The notes under the pieces are model-generated. The model saw nothing but the letters and a program-made list of their open reading frames with translations, ran no database searches and was not told the DNA's origin. The position numbers were made by a program, and so were the translations under genes. Source: DATAMF01 sp964472565 (GTDB taxonomy: Bacteria; Chloroflexota; Anaerolineae; Aggregatilineales; Aggregatilineaceae). Taken from it: DNA of 25,855 nt. The stretch covers positions 1 to 25,855 of the forward strand of contig CAYYNB010000080.1 in the NCBI GenBank assembly GCA_964472565.1. Reading direction: 5' to 3'. Below, piece after piece: positions 7,823 through 15,365 of this stretch; positions within the stretch are counted from its first letter, which is position 1; every line of letters begins with the position of its first letter.

Positions 7823-7888
7823 AGGCTGCGCCACTATTTTCTTTACCCCATCCCCCTTGCCCCTTCCCTTAGGGAAGGGGAGTCAAAC
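7823..7888. repeat. Dispersed 66-base repeat, copy 1
   Basis: This stretch runs from AGGCTGCGCC to GAGTCAAAC and recurs at 25789-25855 with a single difference, five versus six C in one tract. Its core is the palindrome CCCCTTCCCT-T-AGGGAAGGGG (7860-7880), which would form a strong hairpin. It is intergenic, has no reading frame, and lies in the 178-base spacer (7747-7924) between permease 2 and the ADP-ribosylglycohydrolase gene. Near identity over the full length suggests a mobile or recently copied element, such as a MITE or REP-like unit. Confidence 0.85.
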
Positions 7889-7902
7889 CCACAGAATGTG
7901 GG
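7888..7902 (-). terminator. Small hairpin just downstream of permease 2
   Basis: CCCACA (7888-7893) and TGTGGG (7897-7902) form a six-base stem with a three-base loop. On the minus strand it follows the permease stop by 22 bases and is trailed by only TTTG. It is too weak to be a sure terminator; with the adjacent repeat palindrome it may act as an mRNA 3'-end stabiliser. Confidence 0.35.
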
Positions 7903-7924
7903 GAATTATTTTCTTGGAATAGCC

Positions 7925-9802
7925 TTAACTCGCTGGAACCAACTGTTTACGCTGGAGCCACAGCCACAAGGCGAGTGTTCCTTGTGCGATCAGGGCGATG
8001 GCGGCGATCATGGCGGTGGTCTTGACATCTTTATCGTCGGGAAGATAGGCGATCAACAGAATGCCTAAGAAGAACATGACCACATGGGCGATGAAGGCGA
8101 TGAGCCAGCCCCAATGCTCACGCTGCCACAGCCCATAGGCGATCAGGGCGGCGTATATCGCGCCGATGAACACGGCGGGCGAGGCGGTCAGGAGGGCGTC
8201 GGTGATGTTGGTCACGATCAAAACCAGCAGCACCATAAGGCCCAGCGTGAGAACCGCCAAGACCGATACATAAACCTTGATTGTCAGAGGACGCTCTTCG
8301 GCGCGTGAAGAAGCGGCGGCCTTAAAGAGACTGAGATCACCCCAATAACCATGACCCTGGCGGTAGGAATGAAGGAACAAATAGCGGCCTCCAAGCCAGA
8401 GCCAGAGCAGCACGGCTACTACCAGACCGAGGAGCGCACCCAGCGGCGCGGATGCGTCGGGGGAATCTTTGTAGACATAGAGGGCGAAAAAAATCGCCAG
8501 ATAGATCCACAGGGAAAAGAGCGCCACCAGCGCGCTGTATAAAACACGGTGTCCAATGCGCTCGACATTGATAATGAAGGGCAGATTGATCAGAATCAGC
8601 AGCAGCGAACCCAGCCCTACGGCGGTGCCCGCCTTAAACGCCTGTTTGTCATCGGGGAAACCATCGGGGGCGGAATACATGCTGACAGCAATGATCAGGC
8701 CGATTACGGCGATCATCGCCATGAACATGTGCAGCACGCTCAAGCGCTGGATGGCTTTCCAGAAGCGGGCGTCAAAATTTTCGCCCTCGGCGGAACGCAA
8801 CGTGCGAACCCGGTTGGTTAGCTGCGCCTGCAATGCGTAAATAACCAGCGCCATCACGGTGGCGACATAGGGTAACATCTGGGGGAGCTGTGACGGAATT
8901 TGGAGCGAGCCGATACGAGTGGAGATGGCATCGAAGAAGCCGAAGATAAACGAGGCCAGCCCGGTGCCGATGGGATGATTGCCGCCCAGGGCCGGGGTTG
9001 CCAACGCCACAAAACCACGCCCGGAAGTCATGTTGGCCTGGAAGAAGGTGAGATAACCCATGCTCATGTGGATGCCACCCATTGCCGCCAGGATGCCACT
9101 CATGGTCAGGGCGATATAACGGACGCGCTGAACACGAATGCCGACGGAGGCGGCAGCGGCTGGATTTTCGCCTACGGCGCGGATGTGCATGCCGAGCGGG
9201 GTACGGTACATGATGTACCAGACCACAATCACCGATATGAAGGCCAACCAGGTCATTACACTCTGGTTATCGAAGATTTTGAAGAAGAACGACACGGGCG
9301 CGATCTTGGAATCGACGAGCACGTTCGGTAGCTGGATAAAGGGCATACGGGCGCTATCGAGATTCCCCTGCGTGTTGCCGCGATCTCCGGTGAGTTCATA
9401 CATCAGGGCGACGGTACTCGCGGCACCGAAGAAGTTCAGCGCGATACCGGAGAGGATGAGATTCGCTTTAAAGCGCAGGTGGAACAGGCCCAAAAGCAAC
9501 GATAACAGGACACCCATCAGAATGCCCATGACAAAACCTAACCAGGGCAGCATGGGGTCGGAAATGGTGATACCGAGCCATTGATCGGCCCAGATGCCAC
9601 CTTTGGCGCTGAACACCACCCCGGTAAAGGCGGCGACGAGCATGATCCCTTCCAAGCCGATGTTGATGACGCCGGCCCGGTCCGAGATCAGCGCACCGAG
9701 TGAGGGCAGCAGGATGGGGGTGGTCACACGCAAGATGGAGGCCAGGAAGATGGCACTGAAAATTGGCCCCAGGACATTTTGAAGTAGTTGGCTGTCAAAC
9801 AT
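7925..9802 (-). CDS. ABC transporter permease (nucleoside/BMP type) with an extra C-terminal membrane domain
   Basis: Residues 1-330 are a complete BPD_transp_2 permease of the YufQ/NupQ type, which imports nucleosides with a BMP-family binding protein. VTTPILLPSLGALISDRAGVINIGLEGIM spans roughly 26-54, YRTPLGMHIRAVGENPAAA lies at 199-217, and several hydrophobic spans end near 325. The family usually stops at about 300-320 residues, but this protein continues to 625. Residues about 355-615 add some seven to eight hydrophobic segments, including 357-377, 395-413, 421-444, 454-471, 508-530, 541-559, 565-587 and 595-617, joined by charged loops. I recognise no known domain in that part. The start at 9802 has GGGAG eight bases upstream. 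Its partner permease ends at 9806, three bases before this ATG. Core identity is secure; the role of the tail is unknown. Confidence 0.92.
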   Translation of the reverse strand: MFDSQLLQNVLGPIFSAIFLASILRVTTPILLPSLGALISDRAGVINIGLEGIMLVAAFTGVVFSAKGGIWADQWLGITISDPMLPWLGFVMGILMGVLLSLLLGLFHLRFKANLILSGIALNFFGAASTVALMYELTGDRGNTQGNLDSARMPFIQLPNVLVDSKIAPVSFFFKIFDNQSVMTWLAFISVIVVWYIMYRTPLGMHIRAVGENPAAAASVGIRVQRVRYIALTMSGILAAMGGIHMSMGYLTFFQANMTSGRGFVALATPALGGNHPIGTGLASFIFGFFDAISTRIGSLQIPSQLPQMLPYVATVMALVIYALQAQLTNRVRTLRSAEGENFDARFWKAIQRLSVLHMFMAMIAVIGLIIAVSMYSAPDGFPDDKQAFKAGTAVGLGSLLLILINLPFIINVERIGHRVLYSALVALFSLWIYLAIFFALYVYKDSPDASAPLGALLGLVVAVLLWLWLGGRYLFLHSYRQGHGYWGDLSLFKAAASSRAEERPLTIKVYVSVLAVLTLGLMVLLVLIVTNITDALLTASPAVFIGAIYAALIAYGLWQREHWGWLIAFIAHVVMFFLGILLIAYLPDDKDVKTTAMIAAIALIAQGTLALWLWLQRKQLVPAS

Positions 9803-9805
9803 GGC

Positions 9806-12202
9806 TTATGCTCCCTGCGCCGGGTTTTCGACTAAATGCACGGGACCATCATCTAATTCAACCGACCCTCGGCGGCGGATTTGGCGACGGCGGCGGACAA
9901 ATGTAACCAGCGCTTCGGCGGTGATGAGTAGAATGATGGCGGCCTGGATGATACGCACGACTTCGGCGCTGATGTCGGCATCACGCTCCATAATTTGTGC
10001 GCCTGTGCGCAGATAGGCATAGAGCAAGCCGGTAAAGGGAGCGACCAGTGGATTGTTACGCGCCAGCAGGGCCACCACAACCCCTTCGAAAGCCAGACCG
10101 ATTGAGATGTTCAAAATGAGGCGGCGATGAATCCCCATCGCCAGATGGGCACCCGCCAGACCCGCTATCGCACCGCTGAGCGCCATGACGAGCATAATGG
10201 TACGTTTGGTGTTGACACCGCCATAACTGGCAAACTTGAGATTGGAACCGAGCATGCGAATTTCGTAACCGAGCGGGGTACGCTGGATTAAGAGCCAGGT
10301 CAGGATGACAAGGCCGATCAAGATGTAGACGGCAATCGTCACCTGATCGCCTTTATCATCAATAATAGGGGCTAAAATACCCGCATCTTCGAACCAGCGG
10401 GACGCCGTAAAACCGGCATCGGGCGGCTGGTATTGGAAGGTGAGCACCATTTCGTAAAAACGGGCGGCAATGGTGTTCAGCATGAGCGTGGCGACCAGTT
10501 CGTTCGCGCCGAGGTAGGCTTTGAGCGCACCCGGCAGCAGCCCCCAGAGGAAGCCTGCGGTGGCGGCGGAAAGCAGCGCCATCGGTACGAGGATGTTCTG
10601 GGGTAGGTCATGGTCGAGCGCGAGGGCTAACGCACCGGATACCAGCGCACCCATATAGAGCTGGCCTTCGGCACCCAGACTGAATTGTTCCGCGCGGAAA
10701 ACCAGGGCAATGGACAAGCCCAGAATGATCAGGGTGATGGCGTCTTTAATCCATGTGATCCAGCGGTTCAGACGGCTGAGCGGCCCCATCAAAAAGGCTT
10801 CATAAGCGGTGCTTGTCTTTTTGAATGCTTCCTCAAATTTCAGGCGGCGGGCAATCGGTTCGGGTTGGGTGTGAATGGTATAGAGGCCATCGGCGGGCAG
10901 GACAAACCCTTCGATCATCGCGTCGGATGAGCGGAGCAGGTCGCGGTCATATTCGGCAAGCTGGGCAGCAGTCGCATCCTTGTTTTCGGCCAGCGTTTTA
11001 CCGGTTGAGTCCTTGAGCGATACTTCGAGATTGGCTTCGACATTATCACGCACGACGGCGGCGAAAATGTTGATTACATCGCCTGCGCGCCCGGCAAATG
11101 AATAGCTGACTTCTTTGACGGGGTCTTTTGCGTTACGTTGGTTGAAAACGTTCCCTTTGTCATCGCCATAATTGAGTTCGACGGCTGATGGGGCATCGGA
11201 CAACAATTCAAGCGTGTACTCGCCGATTTTTTCGGTGCCCTGGGGCTGGCCGATGACGGTGTAAAAACCGTCGGCGGGCAAAACAAAGTTTTCAATGACC
11301 GCATCCGCTTCGCTGACCAGCGCTTTGCTATACGTTTCAAGCTGTTCGGGCGAGGCACTGCGGCGTTCAACCAGGGTCTGGCCTGCGCTGTCCTGTAAGG
11401 TGAGCTGGAGATCGAGCGCGGACTCTTCGTCGCTGGGGTAGGCGAGCAGGGTGATGGTGTCTCCGGCACGCCCCGCAAAGCTGTAGGTGCCCTGCATGGT
11501 GGTGTCATCAAACTCGGCTTCGGCCTCACCACCATACACCAGATTAACCAACGGCTCACTTTCTGAGTCCAGGGTGACGGTAAATTCACCCTGTTGGAAG
11601 CGGTTGGCCGCATCGAGGCTGAAGGCGAAGGTGACGATATAACCGAAGATGAGCGCAATGATGACGGTCATCATCACACGCAGTGCGTCCCATTTGAGTT
11701 CGATGAGCAGCAACAACACACTGACTGCGATCAATACGTTGACAAAAAGGACACTGGCATAATTGGGGGTGGCCTGAACCGCATCCCAAATCGCATCGAG
11801 TGACATATCCGTCTTCAAACTGAAGGTTTTGAAGCTGAACATGTAAACCACAATAACCGCTATGCTCAGGCTGAAGGCGGTTAAAGCCCAACGGCCAAGC
11901 TGATGCGCTTTTAGTTCGGATAACGGTTGATAGGCGGGCTGGGCAGGATGGGGAACCGCGAACCACCACAGCACCAATGCCATCAGACCACCTAATACGG
12001 CGGCTATATATTCTAATTGCCCGATGAGCAATGCCAGCAACAACAGGATGACCTGTCCCGCGATGGCAACCGCTGCGCCTTCTAACAGGGCCGTGTTGGT
12101 GGTGTGGCGCTTGTTGTTGTAGATCAGCGGCGTACACAGCGCTCCAGTCAGGACCCAGGCCGCTGTCCAGAGGATAAACCAGATGACCAAAAGTGCGTCC
12201 AT
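9806..12202 (-). CDS. ABC transporter permease (nucleoside/BMP type) fused to extra membrane segments and two PPC-like domains
   Basis: The C-terminal part of this 798-residue protein, about 455-770, is a YufP/NupP-type BPD_transp_2 permease: IILGLSIALVFRAEQFSLGAEGQ begins near 492, NELVATLMLNTIA is at 567-579, and QRTPLGYEIRMLGSN is at 640-654. The usual family length is about 350. Residues 1-170 carry about five hydrophobic spans, near 3-25, 40-60, 63-83, 104-122 and 150-167. A sixth span at 175-196 probably matches the first helix of the normal permease. Between it and the rest of the core lie two tandem beta-rich modules, about 219-333 and 340-447. Each has SFAGRAGD, an LxLxDSxGxTL strand and FVLPADGxYT, the pattern of PPC (bacterial pre-peptidase C-terminal) domains. 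By position they should face outside. The gene lies in the transporter operon. No clear ribosome binding site precedes the ATG. Confidence 0.9.
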   Translation of the reverse strand: MDALLVIWFILWTAAWVLTGALCTPLIYNNKRHTTNTALLEGAAVAIAGQVILLLLALLIGQLEYIAAVLGGLMALVLWWFAVPHPAQPAYQPLSELKAHQLGRWALTAFSLSIAVIVVYMFSFKTFSLKTDMSLDAIWDAVQATPNYASVLFVNVLIAVSVLLLLIELKWDALRVMMTVIIALIFGYIVTFAFSLDAANRFQQGEFTVTLDSESEPLVNLVYGGEAEAEFDDTTMQGTYSFAGRAGDTITLLAYPSDEESALDLQLTLQDSAGQTLVERRSASPEQLETYSKALVSEADAVIENFVLPADGFYTVIGQPQGTEKIGEYTLELLSDAPSAVELNYGDDKGNVFNQRNAKDPVKEVSYSFAGRAGDVINIFAAVVRDNVEANLEVSLKDSTGKTLAENKDATAAQLAEYDRDLLRSSDAMIEGFVLPADGLYTIHTQPEPIARRLKFEEAFKKTSTAYEAFLMGPLSRLNRWITWIKDAITLIILGLSIALVFRAEQFSLGAEGQLYMGALVSGALALALDHDLPQNILVPMALLSAATAGFLWGLLPGALKAYLGANELVATLMLNTIAARFYEMVLTFQYQPPDAGFTASRWFEDAGILAPIIDDKGDQVTIAVYILIGLVILTWLLIQRTPLGYEIRMLGSNLKFASYGGVNTKRTIMLVMALSGAIAGLAGAHLAMGIHRRLILNISIGLAFEGVVVALLARNNPLVAPFTGLLYAYLRTGAQIMERDADISAEVVRIIQAAIILLITAEALVTFVRRRRQIRRRGSVELDDGPVHLVENPAQGA

Positions 12203-12221
12203 AACGAAAAGTCCCGGTGTA

Positions 12222-12251
12222 AGTTTTCAGGAAAAATAACAACTGAAAACT
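12222..12251 (-). promoter_or_regulatory. Intercistronic hairpin between ATPase and permease genes
   Basis: AGTTTTCAG (12222-12230) and CTGAAAACT (12243-12251) form perfect nine-base arms with a 12-base, AT-rich loop. It lies 20-49 bases upstream of the permease ATG in an otherwise AT-rich 92-base spacer. There is no long U tract after it. It may be an mRNA processing or stabilising element, or an attenuator that lowers permease expression relative to ATPase. Confidence 0.5.
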
Positions 12252-12294
12252 AAGAACTAACTCAAAATGTAAATCTAAAACTGTAAGATCGAAC

Positions 12295-13845
12295 TTATTG
12301 GAACTGCTGCATTTCTTCCGGCGATTGATGGGCGGCACCCAACATGTAGAGACCTAATTTTTCTTCGGTCAAGTCGGGTGAGTTTTGGAAGATCGCGACG
12401 ATTTCGCCGTTGTACATCACCATGATACGATCAGAGAGCTTCATGACTTCCTGCAAGTCCGCCGAGATTAACAAAATCGACAGGCCTTTGGTGCGCTGAT
12501 CGACCAGTTCCTGATGAATATATTCAATAGCACCAATGTCTACGCCGCGTGTAGGCTGGGCGGCGATTAACAGCCGGGGTTGGGCCGACAGTTCACGTGC
12601 GACCACGACTTTTTGCATGTTGCCACCCGAAAGCGATCCCACAGGGAGATCTCCACTGTGCGCCAGAATGCCGAACTGCTCGATCATGTCCTGGCCGTTG
12701 TTGACAATGGCTTGCAGACTGAGCATCCCGGAGCGAGTAAAGGGGGCGCGGTAATAACGGTCAATGATCAGGTTATCATTGATGCTGGCTGTCATGGCGA
12801 CGCCGTTGGTAAGACGGTCTTCAGGGATATGGGCGACATGCGATTCGCGTACTTTACGCGGACCAAAACCAAGCACAGAACGGTCATCCACATAGGCTTC
12901 GCCGCTTGTCGCGGCACGCAGCCCGGTGAGGACTTCGACCAGTTCGGTTTGACCGTTGCCTTCAACACCCGCGATGCCCAGAATTTCGGCCTCGTAGGTT
13001 CTGAAGCTGGCATTATGCAGCAGGGTGCGCCCGGTTTCGTTGATATAGGTCAGATTGTGCGCTTCCAGGACGGGCTTGCCGCGTTTGACGGGCGGCTTAT
13101 CGACCACCATAAACACTTCGCGGCCTACCATCATGCGGGCCAGTTCAGCCTGATTGGTTTCGGCAGTATTGACAGTGCCGACTTTGCGGGCGTCACGCAT
13201 GACCGTTACGCGATCTGAAATCTCCATGACTTCGCGCAGTTTGTGGGTGATGAAGATCACCGTTTTGCCCTGGGATACAAGGTTGCGAACCGCTGCGAAA
13301 AGGTCCTGGGTTTCACGCGGGGTAAGCACAGCAGTCGGTTCATCCAGGATCAGAATTTCCGCGCCGCGATAGAGGGCCTTCAGAATTTCGACGCGCTGGC
13401 GCATGCCAACCGGCACGGTATCGACGCGTGCCTGGGGATCGACGTAGAGGCCGTACTGCTTGGAGAGGACTTCGGTGTCGCGGACGGCCTGCTGGCGATT
13501 CAAGGTAAGACTGCCCAGCGCCCCTGTCGGTTCTTTGCCGAGCGCGATATTCTGAGCGATGGTAAAGGAGTTTACCAGCATAAAGTTCTGGTGGACCATG
13601 CCGATGCCCATATTGATGGCGGCTTGCGGGTTGGGGATGGACACTGGCTGCCCATTCAGGTGGATTTCGCCCGCCGTTGGGGTTTCGAGTCCGTAGAGGA
13701 TTTTCATCAGCGTGCTTTTGCCGGCCCCATTTTCACCGACCAGCGCGTGAATTTCACCTTTTTCAACCGACAGGTTCACGCGGTCATTGGCGAGCACACC
13801 ATTGGGATAAACTTTGACAATATCAACAGCTTCAATGAGCGCCAT
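12295..13845 (-). CDS. ABC transporter ATP-binding protein, double-domain (nucleoside/BMP type)
   Basis: This 516-residue protein has two fused nucleotide-binding domains, as in YufO/NupO and sugar-importer ATPases. It energises import of nucleosides through the two neighbouring permeases. Domain 1 has Walker A GENGAGKST at 37-45 (K43), the Q-loop MVHQNFML at 83-90, a signature degraded to PVGMRQRVEI as usual in this family, and Walker B ILILDEPTAVL with E169. Domain 2 has a non-canonical Walker A, GVEGNGQTE at 293-301, lacking the lysine. It keeps a good signature, LSGGNMQKV at 405-413, and its Walker B, LLIAAQPTRGVD, lacks the catalytic Glu. One competent composite ATP site is therefore expected. 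The gene is preceded by a hairpin after the binding-protein gene and has a weak ribosome binding site. Identity is secure. Confidence 0.95.
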   Translation of the reverse strand: MALIEAVDIVKVYPNGVLANDRVNLSVEKGEIHALVGENGAGKSTLMKILYGLETPTAGEIHLNGQPVSIPNPQAAINMGIGMVHQNFMLVNSFTIAQNIALGKEPTGALGSLTLNRQQAVRDTEVLSKQYGLYVDPQARVDTVPVGMRQRVEILKALYRGAEILILDEPTAVLTPRETQDLFAAVRNLVSQGKTVIFITHKLREVMEISDRVTVMRDARKVGTVNTAETNQAELARMMVGREVFMVVDKPPVKRGKPVLEAHNLTYINETGRTLLHNASFRTYEAEILGIAGVEGNGQTELVEVLTGLRAATSGEAYVDDRSVLGFGPRKVRESHVAHIPEDRLTNGVAMTASINDNLIIDRYYRAPFTRSGMLSLQAIVNNGQDMIEQFGILAHSGDLPVGSLSGGNMQKVVVARELSAQPRLLIAAQPTRGVDIGAIEYIHQELVDQRTKGLSILLISADLQEVMKLSDRIMVMYNGEIVAIFQNSPDLTEEKLGLYMLGAAHQSPEEMQQFQ

Positions 13846-13931
13846 ATAAAACTGCCTTTTTTACAAACAAGGCGCAGGGGAAAAAAAAGAAGTTCAGCAA
13901 TAAGCCCCACGCGCCATTTCAATAAAATTAT

Positions 13932-13955
13932 TGGGGTGAGCCAAAGCCCACCCCA
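13932..13955 (-). terminator. Hairpin downstream of the binding-protein gene (partial terminator)
   Basis: TGGGGTG (13932-13938) pairs with CACCCCA (13949-13955); an inner GC/GC pair and a four-base loop (13942-13945) complete the stem. On the minus strand it begins nine bases after the TAG of the binding-protein gene and is followed by ATAATTTTATT. A partial terminator here would give more binding protein than ATPase and permease, as is common in ABC importer operons. Confidence 0.65.
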
Positions 13956-13964
13956 GTTGTCGTA

Positions 13965-15128
13965 CTATTCGCCCAAGAATTCCGTGATGTCGAATTCGAT
14001 TTCGGGCATTTCGGCGCAGGTGATGGCGGTGGTAACGGCTTCATCACCGAAGGCGCTGATGATCGGGATTTCGCCCGCGTCAACGGCTTCGCTAACGGCT
14101 TCCATCAGATCAAGCACTTCTTCGGGGGTGTTGTCTTCGAAGATGTCATTGTCTGACAGGCTGACGCCACCTTCGGCGATGCCGAGGAATTCAATGGTTC
14201 CGTAGGGCAGTTCGCCCTTGATGTGGAGGTCGACAGCGCGGTAGAGCGAGTTGTCCACGTTCTTCTGCATGCTGGTCAGGATACGAGCCGCCTGTTCGGG
14301 GTTGGTATCCATGAGGATGCTCGCCTGGTCGGAGTCGACGCCGATGGCATACTTGCCCTGTTCCTGCGCGGCTTCGAAGACACCGGAGCCGGTGCCGCCC
14401 GCGATCTGGAACACGATGTCGGCTTTTTGTTCGTACATAGCGAGGGCGATTTCTTTACCCTTGGCGGGGTCGTTCCAACCACCGGCATACTGGATCAGGA
14501 CTTCGCTGTCGGGATTCACAAGGCAAGCACCCTGCTTATAACCCACGATGAAGTCGTTGATCACGGGGATGTCCTGACCACCGACTGCGCCGAGGATGGC
14601 ATCTTCGTTCGCGCCTTCCAGATCGCTCTGGGTCATGGCGGCGGCATACACACCGGCCAAGAAGGAGCCTTCGTTCTGGAGGTACTGGACGGTGTAGACA
14701 TTGGTGCAGCCATCTACGCAGATTTCAGCATCTTCGTAGGGGACGGCGGCATCGTACATGATGAAGAATTTGTCAGGATAGAGGTGGACGCGGGCACCGA
14801 GGAATTCACCCATCTGATAGGTTCCGACGATGAGCATGTCATAATTCTCAGCATCGGCCATTGCATCGGCCAGACCACTTTCCCAGCCAGCGGGGTCAAT
14901 ACCAAGTTCAACGGTCTTGACTTCGACGTTATAGCCTTCATCCAGGAGGCGATCCATACCGCGCTGGGCGGAGTCAAAGAAGGATTTGTCACCCAATACA
15001 CCATTGATTACCAACGTGATACGGAGCGGTTCATCCTGGGCGGTGGTGGTTTGAGGAGTCGTGCCGAACACGAATCCAAAGACCAGCATCAGTGTCACGG
15101 CTAAGATCATTAACTTGGAACGAGACAT
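13965..15128 (-). CDS. BMP/Med-family substrate-binding protein (nucleoside ABC importer)
   Basis: A 387-residue extracytoplasmic binding protein of the BMP (basic membrane protein, PnrA-like) family, whose known members bind purine and other nucleosides. I place the start at the ATG at 15128, not at an in-frame ATG 48 bases upstream. AAGGAG lies eight bases before it, and the protein then opens with a classic signal peptide: SRSK, a hydrophobic core to about residue 22, and TTAQ near the cleavage site. Family motifs include GDKSFFDSAQRGMDRL after the first strand and VFQIAGGTGSGVFEAA with IGVDSDQ further on. No lipobox cysteine is visible, so membrane anchoring is not explained. It is the first gene of the transporter operon, with a strong promoter about 50 bases upstream and a terminator-like hairpin downstream. 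Confidence 0.94.
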   Translation of the reverse strand: MSRSKLMILAVTLMLVFGFVFGTTPQTTTAQDEPLRITLVINGVLGDKSFFDSAQRGMDRLLDEGYNVEVKTVELGIDPAGWESGLADAMADAENYDMLIVGTYQMGEFLGARVHLYPDKFFIMYDAAVPYEDAEICVDGCTNVYTVQYLQNEGSFLAGVYAAAMTQSDLEGANEDAILGAVGGQDIPVINDFIVGYKQGACLVNPDSEVLIQYAGGWNDPAKGKEIALAMYEQKADIVFQIAGGTGSGVFEAAQEQGKYAIGVDSDQASILMDTNPEQAARILTSMQKNVDNSLYRAVDLHIKGELPYGTIEFLGIAEGGVSLSDNDIFEDNTPEEVLDLMEAVSEAVDAGEIPIISAFGDEAVTTAITCAEMPEIEFDITEFLGE

Positions 15129-15172
15129 ACCTTCATCTCCTTGAAAATTGGGAAACAGTTTTGAAAAACTTA

Positions 15173-15190
15173 TCACGTACTATAGCGTGA
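15173..15190. promoter_or_regulatory. Possible operator over the -10 box of the binding-protein promoter
   Basis: TCACG (15173-15177) and CGTGA (15186-15190) form an inverted repeat with an eight-base spacer; allowing one mismatch, the arms extend to seven bases. It straddles the ACTATA/TATAGT -10 element, so a bound dimer would block transcription. No regulator gene lies in the nucleoside locus itself, so the cognate protein is unknown. A short repeat like this can occur by chance. Confidence 0.4.
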
Positions 15191-15207
15191 CAACCCTGGC
15201 AAGTCAA
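15179..15207 (-). promoter_or_regulatory. Sigma70-type promoter of the nucleoside importer operon
   Basis: On the minus strand TTGACT (15207-15202), a 17-base spacer and TATAGT (15184-15179) make a near-consensus promoter. The predicted start near 15172 gives a leader of about 44 bases before the ATG at 15128. It is the only strong promoter seen for the long minus-strand gene run. Confidence 0.75.
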
Positions 15208-15298
15208 GCACCCTGGATTGTCGAAACCGCAGTGATTAGCCTGTTCTTGAGAGGAAAATTAGCCAATGGGTAAGAACGAAACTTGTAAACTATTTGGT

Positions 15299-15327
15299 TT
15301 GCTCTTTCTGAGGTAAAAGTGTTATAT
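15299..15327 (+). promoter_or_regulatory. Promoter of the plus-strand nucleoside hydrolase operon
   Basis: TTGCTC (15299-15304), 17 bases, then TTATAT (15322-15327). The predicted start near 15334 leaves a leader of about 32 bases to the GTG at 15366. It diverges from the importer promoter, about 90 bases away, so the two units may be co-regulated. Confidence 0.55.
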
Positions 15328-15365
15328 TGCCAGCATTTTAGATAGTTCGTGAAAGGAAAACTGCT

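Noticed and set aside
11586..12338. Minus-strand open frame of 250 codons overlapping the 5' part of the permease gene in another frame
   Set aside because: The permease frame encodes clear membrane spans here, whereas the alternative is Arg/Pro/Gln-rich and begins inside the ATPase gene.
13243..14205. Long plus-strand open frame of 320 codons opposite the ABC ATPase and binding-protein genes
   Set aside because: It runs antisense across two well-identified genes and their terminator-like spacer, with no recognisable motif; it is a by-product of codon bias.
14223..15104. Plus-strand open frame of 293 codons opposite the binding-protein gene
   Set aside because: It mirrors a secure BMP-family gene and shows no domain or plausible ribosome binding context.
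15129..15176. Earlier in-frame ATG of the binding-protein gene at 15176
   Set aside because: It lies at or upstream of the predicted transcription start, adds 16 residues before a normal signal peptide, and lacks a ribosome binding site; the ATG at 15128 has AAGGAG at the right distance.
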